64,000 nt of DNA, taken from Paenibacillus rigui. Lineage in GTDB: Bacteria > Bacillota > Bacilli > Paenibacillales > NBRC-103111. Location: positions 124,001 through 188,000 of the forward strand of contig NZ_NMQW01000023.1 of the NCBI RefSeq assembly GCF_002234615.1, written 5' to 3'. The position numbers and the translations under genes are program-made. The first letter of the stretch is position 1; the number at the start of each line of letters is the position of its first letter. Positions 24,720-33,362 of the stretch are shown piece by piece. Below the pieces are notes generated by a model, which was not told where the DNA came from, did no database searches, and worked only from the letters and a program-made list of their open reading frames with translations.

Positions 24720-27482
24720 TTAGGAGCTAATAGGTCCAAAAGCCTTGAAGACGGCTAAAAGTCCCAGTTCCTTCCATGTTATGCTGTTGTCGGTTACGGA
24801 GGCGCCTGATGCTGTGGGAAATGCCGGGGAGGCCGTACCGGAAATGCCTGCGGTCATCGCTTCGTATACGTGTCCCATTGCATTGATCCTGTTTCCTTTG
24901 TCATAGCTCTTGGATGCAGCCCAAGCCAGGGTGCTGGCATAGCCTCCGGTGGTGCAGATCCATCCCGCATAGCCTCCCGGTACCGGCGCTGTATTGTAAA
25001 TGATCTGGCCTAACGCCCAGGTGCCGCTTGTCGGCGGGGCACTCATGCGGTTGTCCGTCAGGCGTGTGTTCAGATCGATATTTTCGATCAGCTGAACAGC
25101 GGTGCTTACGTCTACCGCAGTTTGGTTGAATATATTTTTGACGAGGATCACGGATTTCTCATACGTTAACCAGCGCAGGCTGATGGAGCTGTTCTCCATG
25201 TAGCTATGGGCTACGGTCGACAAGGTAGGGCTCTCCGCCTTGTAGATGATCGCATTCAAAAAGGTACCGTTGCTTAAATAAGCTGCACCGAGATTCACTT
25301 GCACGCCCTGGAACAGCCCGCTGTCCACGTTGACCCTGGAGTAGACGGAGCTGGCGCCCAGATTGATGTCGCCGCCTGCGGCCCGCGTTTTGATGCGCAT
25401 CGCCTTGAGATTGCTGATGCTGCTGCTCTCGAAGTTAGCCGTACTTTCTATTAAAGTAATGCTTTCAAGGACATTCGGTCTCCCTACATACGCCGCAGGC
25501 GGCTTGACGGACAGGGAGCTGTTTTTCACCATTATATTGTTGAGAACGCCGCCCGTCATAAGCAGATGAAAGCCTGAGCCTGCGTCATAGCTGTTATTAT
25601 CCTTCCAATCCCGTTCCACCGTCACATTGGAAATATAGCATCGCCCGTAGTTGTATCTGCCGATACTGAATCCCGTTACCCCGGCATCGGTAATGACGAC
25701 AGGGGTTCCGCCTTTCGTTTCGGACACCTGAAAGCCGGTTGATGTGATATTGACGGTATAGTAGAGCTTGTCGACGCTAATTCCGGAGGGGACCTTCCCG
25801 TACCATTGCTCGAAGCTGATCTGGGCACCGTTCCCCATCCCGTGGGCGGCGCTATAAGTAAAGGTTCCGGATGCGACATCTACCGCGGCGGGGGCTCCGA
25901 AATAACCGTAAATGCTCGATCCGTTAAATAAACCGTCTTTAATTTGGACATTCTCGATAAAAGCTCCCTGTACATTGGACAAATTCAAATTAGCCGAATT
26001 GAAAATCGCACCGTTGACGACATTGTTTCCGGAAACAACGAGCTGGCACCCGATAAACGTATTATGGATATATTGGATATACCATTGATTAGGGTACGAG
26101 CTGATGCCCCCCACGTTGTAGCCCTCGAACGTATTGTTCTGCAATGTAACCAGGGTCCCATCCGCATTGACGAAATGTCCTTTGGCATTATGGTGGATGT
26201 AGTTGTTGCAAATCGCAATACGATAGTTCGTTTCCAGCCCGTCGCGATTCAAATATATGCTTTTGTAGGGGATATTGCCCTCGCTCACCATGGATTCCAC
26301 GTCAATTCCGAACATCGGGGCGGTGCCGTTGCGGAAATCGCTTGTCAGGCTATCCTCCATATACCCGATGTGATGGATGGTGTTGTTAAAGACATATACA
26401 TCGTTCGATCCGCAAAGCGAGATGCCCTGCCTTCTGCAGTGGTGCAGGTCGCAGCCGTGAATATAAATATGCTGGCCCATTTCCTCCTGCGTATATTGTG
26501 AAGGATCATCGTAATAGACGCCAATTCCCGTCAAAATCGCGTCGCCTGTACAATCCAGGATCTCCATGTCCGCTATTTCGATATAGTTGGAGCTGAGAAT
26601 GCCTATACCCAGCCCGCTTTCATGCGTATAGTAGGCGTTGTCCACCTTGGCGCTGATGCCCGCAATCTGTGCGTCGGTCAAAGGGGAGCTTGTGATATCT
26701 ATCGTAAAAATCATTTTATTCGCCTTGTCGATCGTGTCGAACCAGCCTCTGCCCGAAGGGACGGCCGGGGCAAAGCCGCCGTTATCCCGGAAGTTGACGA
26801 ACGATTCTTTGGACACGGTATCCTTATATTGATAGAAGCTGTAGGTTGTATTCGTTATGCCGTTGATGGACCACAGCCTGAAGGTGGATAGCAGCCCCGT
26901 GTTCGCATAGCGGTCTATCACCTGACTGCGAATAAACTGCGGATTGTCATTCAGAGACCCGTCCGCATTGACGCCGCCCCTGACGAATTTCACAGCCATT
27001 TCGTATTGATGGAATGCCTTGTCTCCGATCATTTTGCCTCCGGATACTTTGGCATACCGGATGCCCTTCATCTCTATCATGCGATAGTTGGGGAAGGAGT
27101 TTCCGGCCAGCTGAAGTATGCAGTCATGGTGCATTTCGAAATGCATGCCGCTCGGCATATAAATGGCGGTACCGTTCGGATCAACCTGGATAAGATAGGT
27201 TCCGCCGCGCAGGACGACATGGTTATATCCGGCGGACTTTGCCCAAACCAAAGCATCGTTGATCCCGCGGGTCGTGGTTTCGGCATCGGTCCCGTTATTT
27301 TGGATCCCCCAGCGGTCCAGCTCTATGGCATAAGAAACAGGGGAGCCTATACCGGCCTCCAGCTCGGAGAGCTTGGCAGTTAACGTCTTCTCAGGATCGG
27401 TAAACACAGCTTCGGCAACTGTAATCGGATACATATATTCCTGATTATTGTTTTTCAGCTTCTTGATTTTACCTATCATCAT
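24720..27482 (-). CDS. Right-handed beta-helix protein, tailspike-like
   Basis: A 920-residue protein. A short N-terminal helical part (MIGKIKKLKNN then EKTLTAKLSELEAGIGS) resembles phage appendage attachment regions. A pectate-lyase-3-type start follows (DRWGIQNNGTDAETTTRGIND and LRGGTYLI), then a long parallel beta-helix of many ILDCTG, IYIHGCDLHHCRRQGISL-type turns. The C-terminal part has a small KSYDKGNRINAMGHVYEAMT module like carbohydrate-binding or tail-fibre tips. There is no signal peptide. AGGAGG precedes ATGATG at 27482. It follows the Fn3 gene by 29 bp. It may bind or cut polysaccharide, perhaps the EPS made by the divergent cluster. Confidence 0.75.
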   Translation of the reverse strand: MMIGKIKKLKNNNQEYMYPITVAEAVFTDPEKTLTAKLSELEAGIGSPVSYAIELDRWGIQNNGTDAETTTRGINDALVWAKSAGYNHVVLRGGTYLIQVDPNGTAIYMPSGMHFEMHHDCILQLAGNSFPNYRMIEMKGIRYAKVSGGKMIGDKAFHQYEMAVKFVRGGVNADGSLNDNPQFIRSQVIDRYANTGLLSTFRLWSINGITNTTYSFYQYKDTVSKESFVNFRDNGGFAPAVPSGRGWFDTIDKANKMIFTIDITSSPLTDAQIAGISAKVDNAYYTHESGLGIGILSSNYIEIADMEILDCTGDAILTGIGVYYDDPSQYTQEEMGQHIYIHGCDLHHCRRQGISLCGSNDVYVFNNTIHHIGYMEDSLTSDFRNGTAPMFGIDVESMVSEGNIPYKSIYLNRDGLETNYRIAICNNYIHHNAKGHFVNADGTLVTLQNNTFEGYNVGGISSYPNQWYIQYIHNTFIGCQLVVSGNNVVNGAIFNSANLNLSNVQGAFIENVQIKDGLFNGSSIYGYFGAPAAVDVASGTFTYSAAHGMGNGAQISFEQWYGKVPSGISVDKLYYTVNITSTGFQVSETKGGTPVVITDAGVTGFSIGRYNYGRCYISNVTVERDWKDNNSYDAGSGFHLLMTGGVLNNIMVKNSSLSVKPPAAYVGRPNVLESITLIESTANFESSSISNLKAMRIKTRAAGGDINLGASSVYSRVNVDSGLFQGVQVNLGAAYLSNGTFLNAIIYKAESPTLSTVAHSYMENSSISLRWLTYEKSVILVKNIFNQTAVDVSTAVQLIENIDLNTRLTDNRMSAPPTSGTWALGQIIYNTAPVPGGYAGWICTTGGYASTLAWAASKSYDKGNRINAMGHVYEAMTAGISGTASPAFPTASGASVTDNSITWKELGLLAVFKAFGPISS

Positions 27483-27511
27483 TCCCACCTCCTGCATGCT
27501 CGCGTGAAAGA

Positions 27512-28366
27512 TTACTGACTGACCCAGGTTCCCCCCTTTAACGTAGCTGTATTATTGCTGCCGCTTTGGTCCGGGACAGCCGTTCCGCTGAACGGCTTGG
27601 TGAAATCGTAGGAAGCCGTGAGGGTTCCGCCCAGTGAGAACTTTACGCTGTAGAGGAGCCCCTTCATTGGAATTTGGCCGAGCTGGTTTGCGAAGATAAG
27701 GACAGGGGCTTTGCCGGCATTGGGAAGAGCGAGCTGGACAACGGTGCGCTGATTTTTCGGAACGATCACCGTGGACCCAGCGGACCCGGTCTGGTTTACA
27801 CCATCAACCGTTACACTCTTCCATGCCGCCTGCAGCACATCGAACCCCGAGCTGTTCCTGAGGAAAAGGGAATTGGGGATTCCTCTGGATGCGTCCACAT
27901 AGGCGTTGAAGGCCCCTGCCTTTTGTTCTGCCATGAAATCGAGGGTTACCGTATCGAAGGGAAGCGTCGGGGTGAGGATATAGTCGCTTGTCCCGTTCAT
28001 GGAAAGAGCATAGGCCAGCTTGACCGTAGTCACCGTAATACTCACTCCGCTTGCCGTATTACCTGCCGCATTTCGTGTCTTGACCGTAAAGGTATACGTC
28101 GATTCTTCCGTTAGCCCTGTTACTTGATAGGCTGTGCCTGCAGTTGTGCCGATCAGATTCGGGCCGTTCATGATATCGTACCCGGCGACATCCGCTGAAG
28201 TGCTTGCCGTCCAGGACAAATAGACTGTGGTTGCGCGAATATCCGATACTGTCAGGCTGGTCACATTGTTAGGCAATACCGTATTAATAACCGTAACAGG
28301 CTCCCCGCCAACCCAATCCTCAGAGTAAACGATGTACGCTGCCAAGCTGCTTTCGTCTGCTGCCAT
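27512..28366 (-). CDS. Fibronectin type III domain protein
   Basis: A 284-residue protein. After about 30 residues an Fn3 domain runs through LTVSDIRATTVYLSWTAS, ADVAGYDIM and YTFTVKTRNAAGN. The C-terminal 160 residues look like a LamG-type beta-sandwich (LSMNGTSDYILTPTLPFDTVTL then YDFTKPFSGTAVPDQSG). No signal peptide is seen. GGGGAGG precedes the ATG at 28366. It leads a two-gene operon with the beta-helix protein and diverges from the Wzz-like gene. Such Fn3/LamG pairs are common in phage tail or cell-surface carbohydrate-binding proteins. No other phage genes are present. Confidence 0.7.
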   Translation of the reverse strand: MAADESSLAAYIVYSEDWVGGEPVTVINTVLPNNVTSLTVSDIRATTVYLSWTASTSADVAGYDIMNGPNLIGTTAGTAYQVTGLTEESTYTFTVKTRNAAGNTASGVSITVTTVKLAYALSMNGTSDYILTPTLPFDTVTLDFMAEQKAGAFNAYVDASRGIPNSLFLRNSSGFDVLQAAWKSVTVDGVNQTGSAGSTVIVPKNQRTVVQLALPNAGKAPVLIFANQLGQIPMKGLLYSVKFSLGGTLTASYDFTKPFSGTAVPDQSGSNNTATLKGGTWVSQ

Positions 28367-28514
28367 ACCGTCCTCCCCTTTCTTTGAAATTCGGTGAATC
28401 AAGGTCCGTTGATATCTAGCTGCTGCCTTTATAGGCTAAGAGATTTACTTGATATATACTATGAATGCCCGGTTGAATTGGTGAATTAGCTGAAATGGAA
28501 ACACTTTGTGAGCT

Positions 28515-28533
28515 ATGATACAATATGGATCAT
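28515..28533. promoter_or_regulatory. 19-bp palindrome, site 1 of 3
   Basis: ATGATAC-aatat-GGATCAT is the most degenerate of three sites in this 306-bp divergent region (28367-28672). Its centre lies 40 bp from that of site 2. Confidence 0.7.
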
Positions 28534-28549
28534 TTTTCGAAAAACTGTG

Positions 28550-28578
28550 TTGACATGATACAAAAAGTGTCATAAAGT
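28550..28578 (+). promoter_or_regulatory. Promoter of the first plus operon with site 2 in its spacer
   Basis: TTGACA (28550-28555) and TAAAGT (28573-28578) are 17 bp apart. Site 2, ATGATAC-aaaaa-GTGTCAT (28555-28573), fills the spacer, so a bound protein would exclude RNA polymerase. Confidence 0.75.
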
Positions 28579-28589
28579 AAGAATATCGA

Positions 28590-28608
28590 ATGATACAGTT
28601 AGTATCAT
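28590..28608. promoter_or_regulatory. 19-bp palindrome, site 3 of 3
   Basis: ATGATAC-agtta-GTATCAT is a perfect inverted repeat just after the expected transcription start. Its centre is 35 bp from that of site 2. Downstream, CCCCG-gat-CGGGG (28644-28656) forms a small hairpin before the ribosome site. Confidence 0.8.
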
Positions 28609-28672
28609 TTTGGGGCTCGAGACATTGTCAAGCAGGAAGAATACCCCGGATCGGGGCTTTGTGGAGGGAAGC

Positions 28673-29437
28673 ATGGAAATCAATTTGAAAGAGTATTTGA
28701 TGATCATAAAGAAGCGATTGTGGCTCATTGTGGCCTGGGTTCTGCTGTGCACCACGCTGACCGCCATTTACAGCTCGCTCAATTATCAGCCGATTTATAC
28801 GGCATCGACCAAGCTGATCGTCAACAAAACGAGCGACAAGGACCCGATGGGAAAAGAACAAATCGATTACGGGGCCATCGGCGTCAATCTCGCCTTGATC
28901 AACACGTACAAGGAAATTATTAAGACGCCTGCCATTATGGATAAGGTGGTGCAGCGGTACCCGGATTTGAATTTATCCGCTGAACAGCTGATTGCGATTA
29001 CGAATGTTTCCGATTTGCATGAAACTCAAGTGATGACCATTGTCGCATCCCACTACTCTTACGAAAAAGCCGTCAAAGCAGCCAATGCGGTCTCCGACGT
29101 GTTCCAAACCGAAATCCCCAAGATTATGAAGGTCGATAATGTAACGATTCTGAATCGGGCCAAGATGCAGGAGCACCCGGTTCCGATTAACAAAAAGTCG
29201 AACCAGTACATTATTCTGAGCTTTGTCGGGTCGCTTGTGGTAGCGATCGGCGCTATTCTGATGCTGGATGCAATGGACGATACGCTGAAGAAGGAAGCGG
29301 ATATCCGCGCGCTGTTCGAAACCTCGATGCTGGCATCCATCCCCAAGATCAGAGAGAAAGAGCTGAGACAAGAAAAACGGAACATAGCCCGAAGAAAGGC
29401 AGGCGAAGCCCCTTATGCCAAAACCGTCCGCGAATAG
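28673..29437 (+). CDS. Wzz/YveK-type chain-length determinant
   Basis: A 254-residue membrane protein of the Wzz/CapA family. One membrane segment lies at residues 16-35 (LWLIVAWVLLCTTLTAIYSS) and another at about 179-200; the loop between them faces outward. It sets polymer length and, in Gram-positives, activates the partner tyrosine kinase encoded next. GGAGGG lies before the ATG at 28673. The kinase gene overlaps it by 23 bp. It is the first gene of a long operon controlled by the three-palindrome promoter. It is separate from the EPS operons that hold Wzx and Wzy. Confidence 0.9.
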   Translation: MEINLKEYLMIIKKRLWLIVAWVLLCTTLTAIYSSLNYQPIYTASTKLIVNKTSDKDPMGKEQIDYGAIGVNLALINTYKEIIKTPAIMDKVVQRYPDLNLSAEQLIAITNVSDLHETQVMTIVASHYSYEKAVKAANAVSDVFQTEIPKIMKVDNVTILNRAKMQEHPVPINKKSNQYIILSFVGSLVVAIGAILMLDAMDDTLKKEADIRALFETSMLASIPKIREKELRQEKRNIARRKAGEAPYAKTVRE

Positions 29438-30080
29438 CGCGATTATTATGCAGATGAATCCGAACTCGCCGGTTTCAGAAGCCTACCGTTCTTTGCGATT
29501 TAATATCGAGTCCTCAGCCAGCGGTCAGGATATTAAGACCATAGCGATTACTTCTGCACGCAAGGGAGAGGGGAAGACGACAACGGCCTTGAACCTGGCG
29601 ACAGCCTTCGCGCAAATCGGCAAAAAAGTGCTGCTGATCGATGCGGATCTCAGGCAGCCCGGCATTCATTTGACATTCGGCATGGAGAACAGCCGGGGAC
29701 TCTCAAGCTTTCTTACCGGCCAAAGCACGGTGGGTGAAATCATTCGAGATTCCTATGTGGACAATCTGTCTCTGATGATGGCCGGACCTGTTCCTGCCCA
29801 GCCGACGGAGCTGTTGGCCTCGAAGCAGATGACGGCGCTGCTGGCGGAGCTGCGCGAAAGCTACGATATGATTTTTATCGATACGCCTTCGGTGCTGGCC
29901 TTAACGGATGGCAAAATTTTGGCTGCCCAATGCGATGGGATTCTGCTTGTGATCGAATACGGCAAATTGAAACGAAATGTAGCGAAAAAAGTCAAAGAGG
30001 ACCTGCTGCTCGCCAAAACGAAGCTGATGGGGGTTGTGCTGAACAAAGTCAGCTATCAGGATGCGGAAGCCTATTTATAG
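29415..30080 (+). CDS. CpsD/CapB-type tyrosine kinase
   Basis: A 221-residue BY-kinase. Walker A is SARKGEGKTTT (48-57), Walker A' is VLLIDADLRQPG, and Walker B is MIFIDTPS. SEAYRSLRFNI near the N-terminus is the interaction motif of the family. It works with the Wzz-like protein to control polysaccharide export. The C-terminus has only two Tyr (SYQDAEAYL) instead of the usual Tyr cluster, so autophosphorylation may be limited. It overlaps the preceding gene by 23 bp. Confidence 0.9.
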   Translation: MPKPSANSAIIMQMNPNSPVSEAYRSLRFNIESSASGQDIKTIAITSARKGEGKTTTALNLATAFAQIGKKVLLIDADLRQPGIHLTFGMENSRGLSSFLTGQSTVGEIIRDSYVDNLSLMMAGPVPAQPTELLASKQMTALLAELRESYDMIFIDTPSVLALTDGKILAAQCDGILLVIEYGKLKRNVAKKVKEDLLLAKTKLMGVVLNKVSYQDAEAYL

Positions 30081-30143
30081 CCTGAATTCATTTTCATTTC
30101 ATAGATACATCAAAAAGCCGTAAGGAGAGAAGGTTTATAGCGA

Positions 30144-31427
30144 ATGAGAAGAAAAAGGTTAAAACAGTATCGGCGTAATGCAAGAACCATCTGCATGCTG
30201 GCACTCAGCTTTGCTATTATCGCAGGCTGCTCGGATACGATTCCCATCAGCTCAACGAATACCCCGGCAGGACAGGAGCAGGCTCTCAAGAGCGTGAAGG
30301 TCATCAAGGTAGCGAAGCAAAAAATCGGCGATCCGGTAGAGCATGCAGGGGATGTCCAATCCTCCATACAGTTTGATGTGGTAGCCAAGGCTGCAGGCGA
30401 TATTGAAAGTATCCTGAAAGCCCGCGGGGATTTGGTGCAGGAAGGGGAAGTCATTGTCAGACTGAATTCAAGCGAAGCAAAATTTCAGCGGGACAAGGCG
30501 AATCTTGCGGTTGAAACAGCGCAAAGCGCGATCAGCAAGGCGAAGGAGCGGGCGAGAAAAGATTTGGAGAACCAGAAGCGGGAGCTTGCCCTTTCCATCG
30601 ACAAATTAGAGCAGAGTCTGGTTGATTTGACCAAAAGCTACAATAAGGCTAAAAATGACTATGAAGTCGGACTGGCTACCAAGGCTCAGGTATATCAGGC
30701 GGAGGTCCAGCTGAGAAGTACGCGGTTCGATCTGGAGCAGATGAAGCAAAAGAAAAATACGCTGGTGGTGGACGACTCCGCAGCGGATTTGGAAACACAG
30801 CTGAAAAATGCGCAAATTTCGCTGCTGCAGCTTGAACAATCCATGAGCTATCTTGAAGTCAAGGCACCGGTTAGCGGTATTTTGACAGAGCTGCCTCTGG
30901 AAGTCGGCATGACACTGCAAACCGGGGCAAAGCTTGGGGTGATCCAGAAGGTGGATCCGATCCGGATTAAAGCTTTCTTGAACACCGATGAGGCGAAATT
31001 TGTCAGTAACAAGACAGAGCTAAGCTATTACATAACCGGAACGTCACAGAAAGCGAAGGGAAAGGTCAGCTTCCTCTCGAAGGTCATTGATCCGGAGACA
31101 AAAGCTTACGAACTGAATCTGGAAATTCCGAATAAGGATATGGCATTAAAGCCGGGTATGAAAGCCGTCATGCAATTGACGGACGAGCAAGAGCAGATCG
31201 TCGTGGCCGTCCCCACCTACAGTATGGTCAAAGAAGGGGATGATTCCTACGTATTCGTCCTGAATGGAGATGTGGTGGAGAAAAGGAAGATTCAGCCCGG
31301 CCGGTTAAACGATTCGATCCAGGAGGTGGTCAGCGGCTTAAAAGAAGGAGAGCTGATTGTCACCAATCCGGGACCGTTGAAGGATAAAGAGAAGGTTCAG
31401 CATTCGGCTGCGGAAGAGCAAAAATGA
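30144..31427 (+). CDS. HlyD/RND-type membrane-fusion adaptor lipoprotein
   Basis: A 427-residue lipoprotein; IIAGC gives lipidated Cys29. A split biotinyl-lipoyl domain (VAKAAGDIESILKARGDLVQEGEVI and APVSGILTELPLEVGMTL) flanks a coiled-coil hairpin at about residues 115-230. Beta-barrel and membrane-proximal parts follow (LKPGMKAVMQL, VVAVPTYSMV). In Firmicutes such adaptors partner ABC exporters. The nearest exporter is the one at 34777-36636 in the same operon, so it may help move the RiPP-like product across the wall; this is inference. AAGGAGAG lies upstream. Confidence 0.85.
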   Translation: MRRKRLKQYRRNARTICMLALSFAIIAGCSDTIPISSTNTPAGQEQALKSVKVIKVAKQKIGDPVEHAGDVQSSIQFDVVAKAAGDIESILKARGDLVQEGEVIVRLNSSEAKFQRDKANLAVETAQSAISKAKERARKDLENQKRELALSIDKLEQSLVDLTKSYNKAKNDYEVGLATKAQVYQAEVQLRSTRFDLEQMKQKKNTLVVDDSAADLETQLKNAQISLLQLEQSMSYLEVKAPVSGILTELPLEVGMTLQTGAKLGVIQKVDPIRIKAFLNTDEAKFVSNKTELSYYITGTSQKAKGKVSFLSKVIDPETKAYELNLEIPNKDMALKPGMKAVMQLTDEQEQIVVAVPTYSMVKEGDDSYVFVLNGDVVEKRKIQPGRLNDSIQEVVSGLKEGELIVTNPGPLKDKEKVQHSAAEEQK

Positions 31428-31444
31428 AAATGGAGTGAAATCAA

Positions 31445-33154
31445 TTGAGAATGAAATGGAAGCAAGTCTTGGTCGTCCTCACCCTAATCGCCTCCTTGTT
31501 CATCCCGGCGACACTCTTCCAGGCAACGGCAAAGGAAGTGCCTGCCGTTACGGATTACTACCTCACGAATTCTGTGAAGGTTGCCGTGAAAAGCGTCTTG
31601 AACGAACAAATTCCGGAAGGAACCCGTATCGGAGCCGTCGTTCGATTAACGAATGAGGGGCCCCGGCTGACACGTGTCCCCGATGTTGAGGTCCGTGCCA
31701 AAACCGAAGAGGGGATTGAATATAAGCTTGTATCCAGTCAGGCGAATCCGGTCGCTATCCAGCCCAAAGAAACGGTTGAGCTCAGCTACATGATTGTCGT
31801 GGATCGGCAGGATGCCTTCTCCTTGTCCGAGCTGACTTGGGTCGACGTGGATGAATATGCTTCTCCCAAGACGGAGAAATCGATCTTATCCATCCCCGTA
31901 GCCTCCTTAGAATGGAGAGGGGAAAACGCGGTTATCTCAAATCCTGAAGCCATAAAGCAATGGGGCGAGACCTTTACGATATCGGCATTATCGACCGCAC
32001 TTGAATACAAGCCGGTCAGCTTCAATGAGCAGAATACACCCAAAGGCTCACAGACAATTCTGGAGCTGCTTGTCGACAACAAAACGGATCAGAAAAAAAA
32101 GATTCCCGACTTTCGGATGAACGTCAGATCGGATACAAGAGTGTTCAACGGCCAGAGGCTGGAGAAGGATCCGATCGTGCTTGAGCCTGCCGAAAAGCGT
32201 TACATTCACTACGTATTTCCTGCAGGAAGCAAGGATGCGCTGAAGAGCCTGATGATTTTGACGCCGGAAAGCTTCTCTGTTGATGACAAGACCCAGATTG
32301 ATTTTGCGATCGGACAGCTTGCCATTATGCTTCCGGCGGACAGCAGCCAGTGGAACAAGGCAAGCGCCGCTCCTGCTTACGATTGGAACAAGGTCATCGA
32401 ATTCGATCCGTTGAATAAAGTAATTCCGTCTCAGGTGGGCGTTTCCTTAGTGTCGCTGCAGCTGCATGAGGGCGTAGGCGGGGGCTTCAAAGCCGCTGTA
32501 GCCAAATTCAAGCTGCAAAACCGCAGTGATAACCCGATTGCCTTGCCCCAATTTCAGGCCCAGCTGATCGACAAGAACGGAAGCAAGTACATGGGGGTGC
32601 GGCAGACGACTGCCGTGGAAGCCTTGGTCCCGAACATCAGCTATGTCATCTACTATACGTTTGTCATGCCGAGCACCGAGAAGGGCGATCAGCTGACGAT
32701 GGAAATGCTCGATACGACCTCGGTCGCTCCGTACAATCTGGCGATTGCCAAATTTCAAACAACGATTCAAGCTGATAAAGCGCAGGATGGCGTGCTCAAC
32801 TTTTATCCGTTTCAAGTGAAGGTCAACAGCTGGAAAGTGGAAGTGTATATGGGCTCGATGAGAGAGGCGCTTCCTTACTCTTATAAATTGATTCTCGATC
32901 TGGATATCCAGCTTCAGGATGGCGCGGTTGTGGATCAAAGCTTTCCGAAGATGAAAGCGGAACTGGTCGATGCCCAAGGCAGAGTCATTGGATCCAAGGC
33001 ATTATCTTTCACGAACGAGAATAAGCTGGTAACCGGTTCACAAACGATCAGCCTGGACTCCATTCTATTCGAGTTCGCGGATACGCTTCGTCTTTATGAA
33101 ACGGTAGACACCCCATTCGGTCAGGCCGAACGGTTAATTGCGACGATACATTAA
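31445..33154 (+). CDS. Large secreted protein, unknown
   Basis: A 569-residue exported protein. A signal peptide ends near residue 29 (ATA). The mature part is beta-rich with repeated modules, each with a pattern like FKLQNRSDNPIALPQFQAQLID or LELLVDNKTDQKKKIPDFRM. This suggests several tandem immunoglobulin-like domains of the kind used to describe 'accessory' surface proteins. There are no catalytic motifs. It starts with TTG, 9 nt after GGAG; an ATG two codons later is too distant. It sits between the adaptor and the RiPP-like genes and may be an extracytoplasmic partner of the adaptor. I do not recognise the family. Confidence 0.7.
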   Translation: MRMKWKQVLVVLTLIASLFIPATLFQATAKEVPAVTDYYLTNSVKVAVKSVLNEQIPEGTRIGAVVRLTNEGPRLTRVPDVEVRAKTEEGIEYKLVSSQANPVAIQPKETVELSYMIVVDRQDAFSLSELTWVDVDEYASPKTEKSILSIPVASLEWRGENAVISNPEAIKQWGETFTISALSTALEYKPVSFNEQNTPKGSQTILELLVDNKTDQKKKIPDFRMNVRSDTRVFNGQRLEKDPIVLEPAEKRYIHYVFPAGSKDALKSLMILTPESFSVDDKTQIDFAIGQLAIMLPADSSQWNKASAAPAYDWNKVIEFDPLNKVIPSQVGVSLVSLQLHEGVGGGFKAAVAKFKLQNRSDNPIALPQFQAQLIDKNGSKYMGVRQTTAVEALVPNISYVIYYTFVMPSTEKGDQLTMEMLDTTSVAPYNLAIAKFQTTIQADKAQDGVLNFYPFQVKVNSWKVEVYMGSMREALPYSYKLILDLDIQLQDGAVVDQSFPKMKAELVDAQGRVIGSKALSFTNENKLVTGSQTISLDSILFEFADTLRLYETVDTPFGQAERLIATIH

Positions 33155-33179
33155 CAAATTCGATTGCGGGAGGCGGATT

Positions 33180-33362
33180 ATGGAAACCGGCAAGCAGACG
33201 ATAAGGAAAAAGTATTCTTCACCTCAAATTCTTAGTCATCAGCCGATTCGATTCGAAACGGCGCAAAGCTGGAACAGGGGGAAGGGGAATAAAGATCATC
33301 CAGGGCACGGAAACGGCGGTATTCATTACCCTCTTGATCCCAGACCTTCCAAAAACAAATGA
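33180..33362 (+). CDS. Candidate RiPP precursor peptide (60 residues)
   Basis: A 60-residue peptide with GGGAGG before its ATG; its stop overlaps the next start (ATGA). The N-terminal part is basic with Tyr12-x-x-Pro15-x-Ile17, the same spacing as Trp5-x-x-Pro8-x-Leu10 in the lasso precursor leader. Such a motif binds PqqD-like recognition proteins. FETAQSWN follows. The C-terminal half is rich in Gly, Asn, His and Pro (HPGHGNGGIHYP) and ends in Lys. It has no acidic residue placed to close a lasso ring. It heads a kinase, PqqD, S26 peptidase, exporter and nucleotidyltransferase set. I infer a modified, exported peptide of unknown type. Confidence 0.65.
   Translation: METGKQTIRKKYSSPQILSHQPIRFETAQSWNRGKGNKDHPGHGNGGIHYPLDPRPSKNK

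Noticed and set aside
24720-28366. Prophage
   Set aside because: Only tailspike- and Fn3-like genes are present; there is no integrase, capsid, terminase, holin or attachment site.
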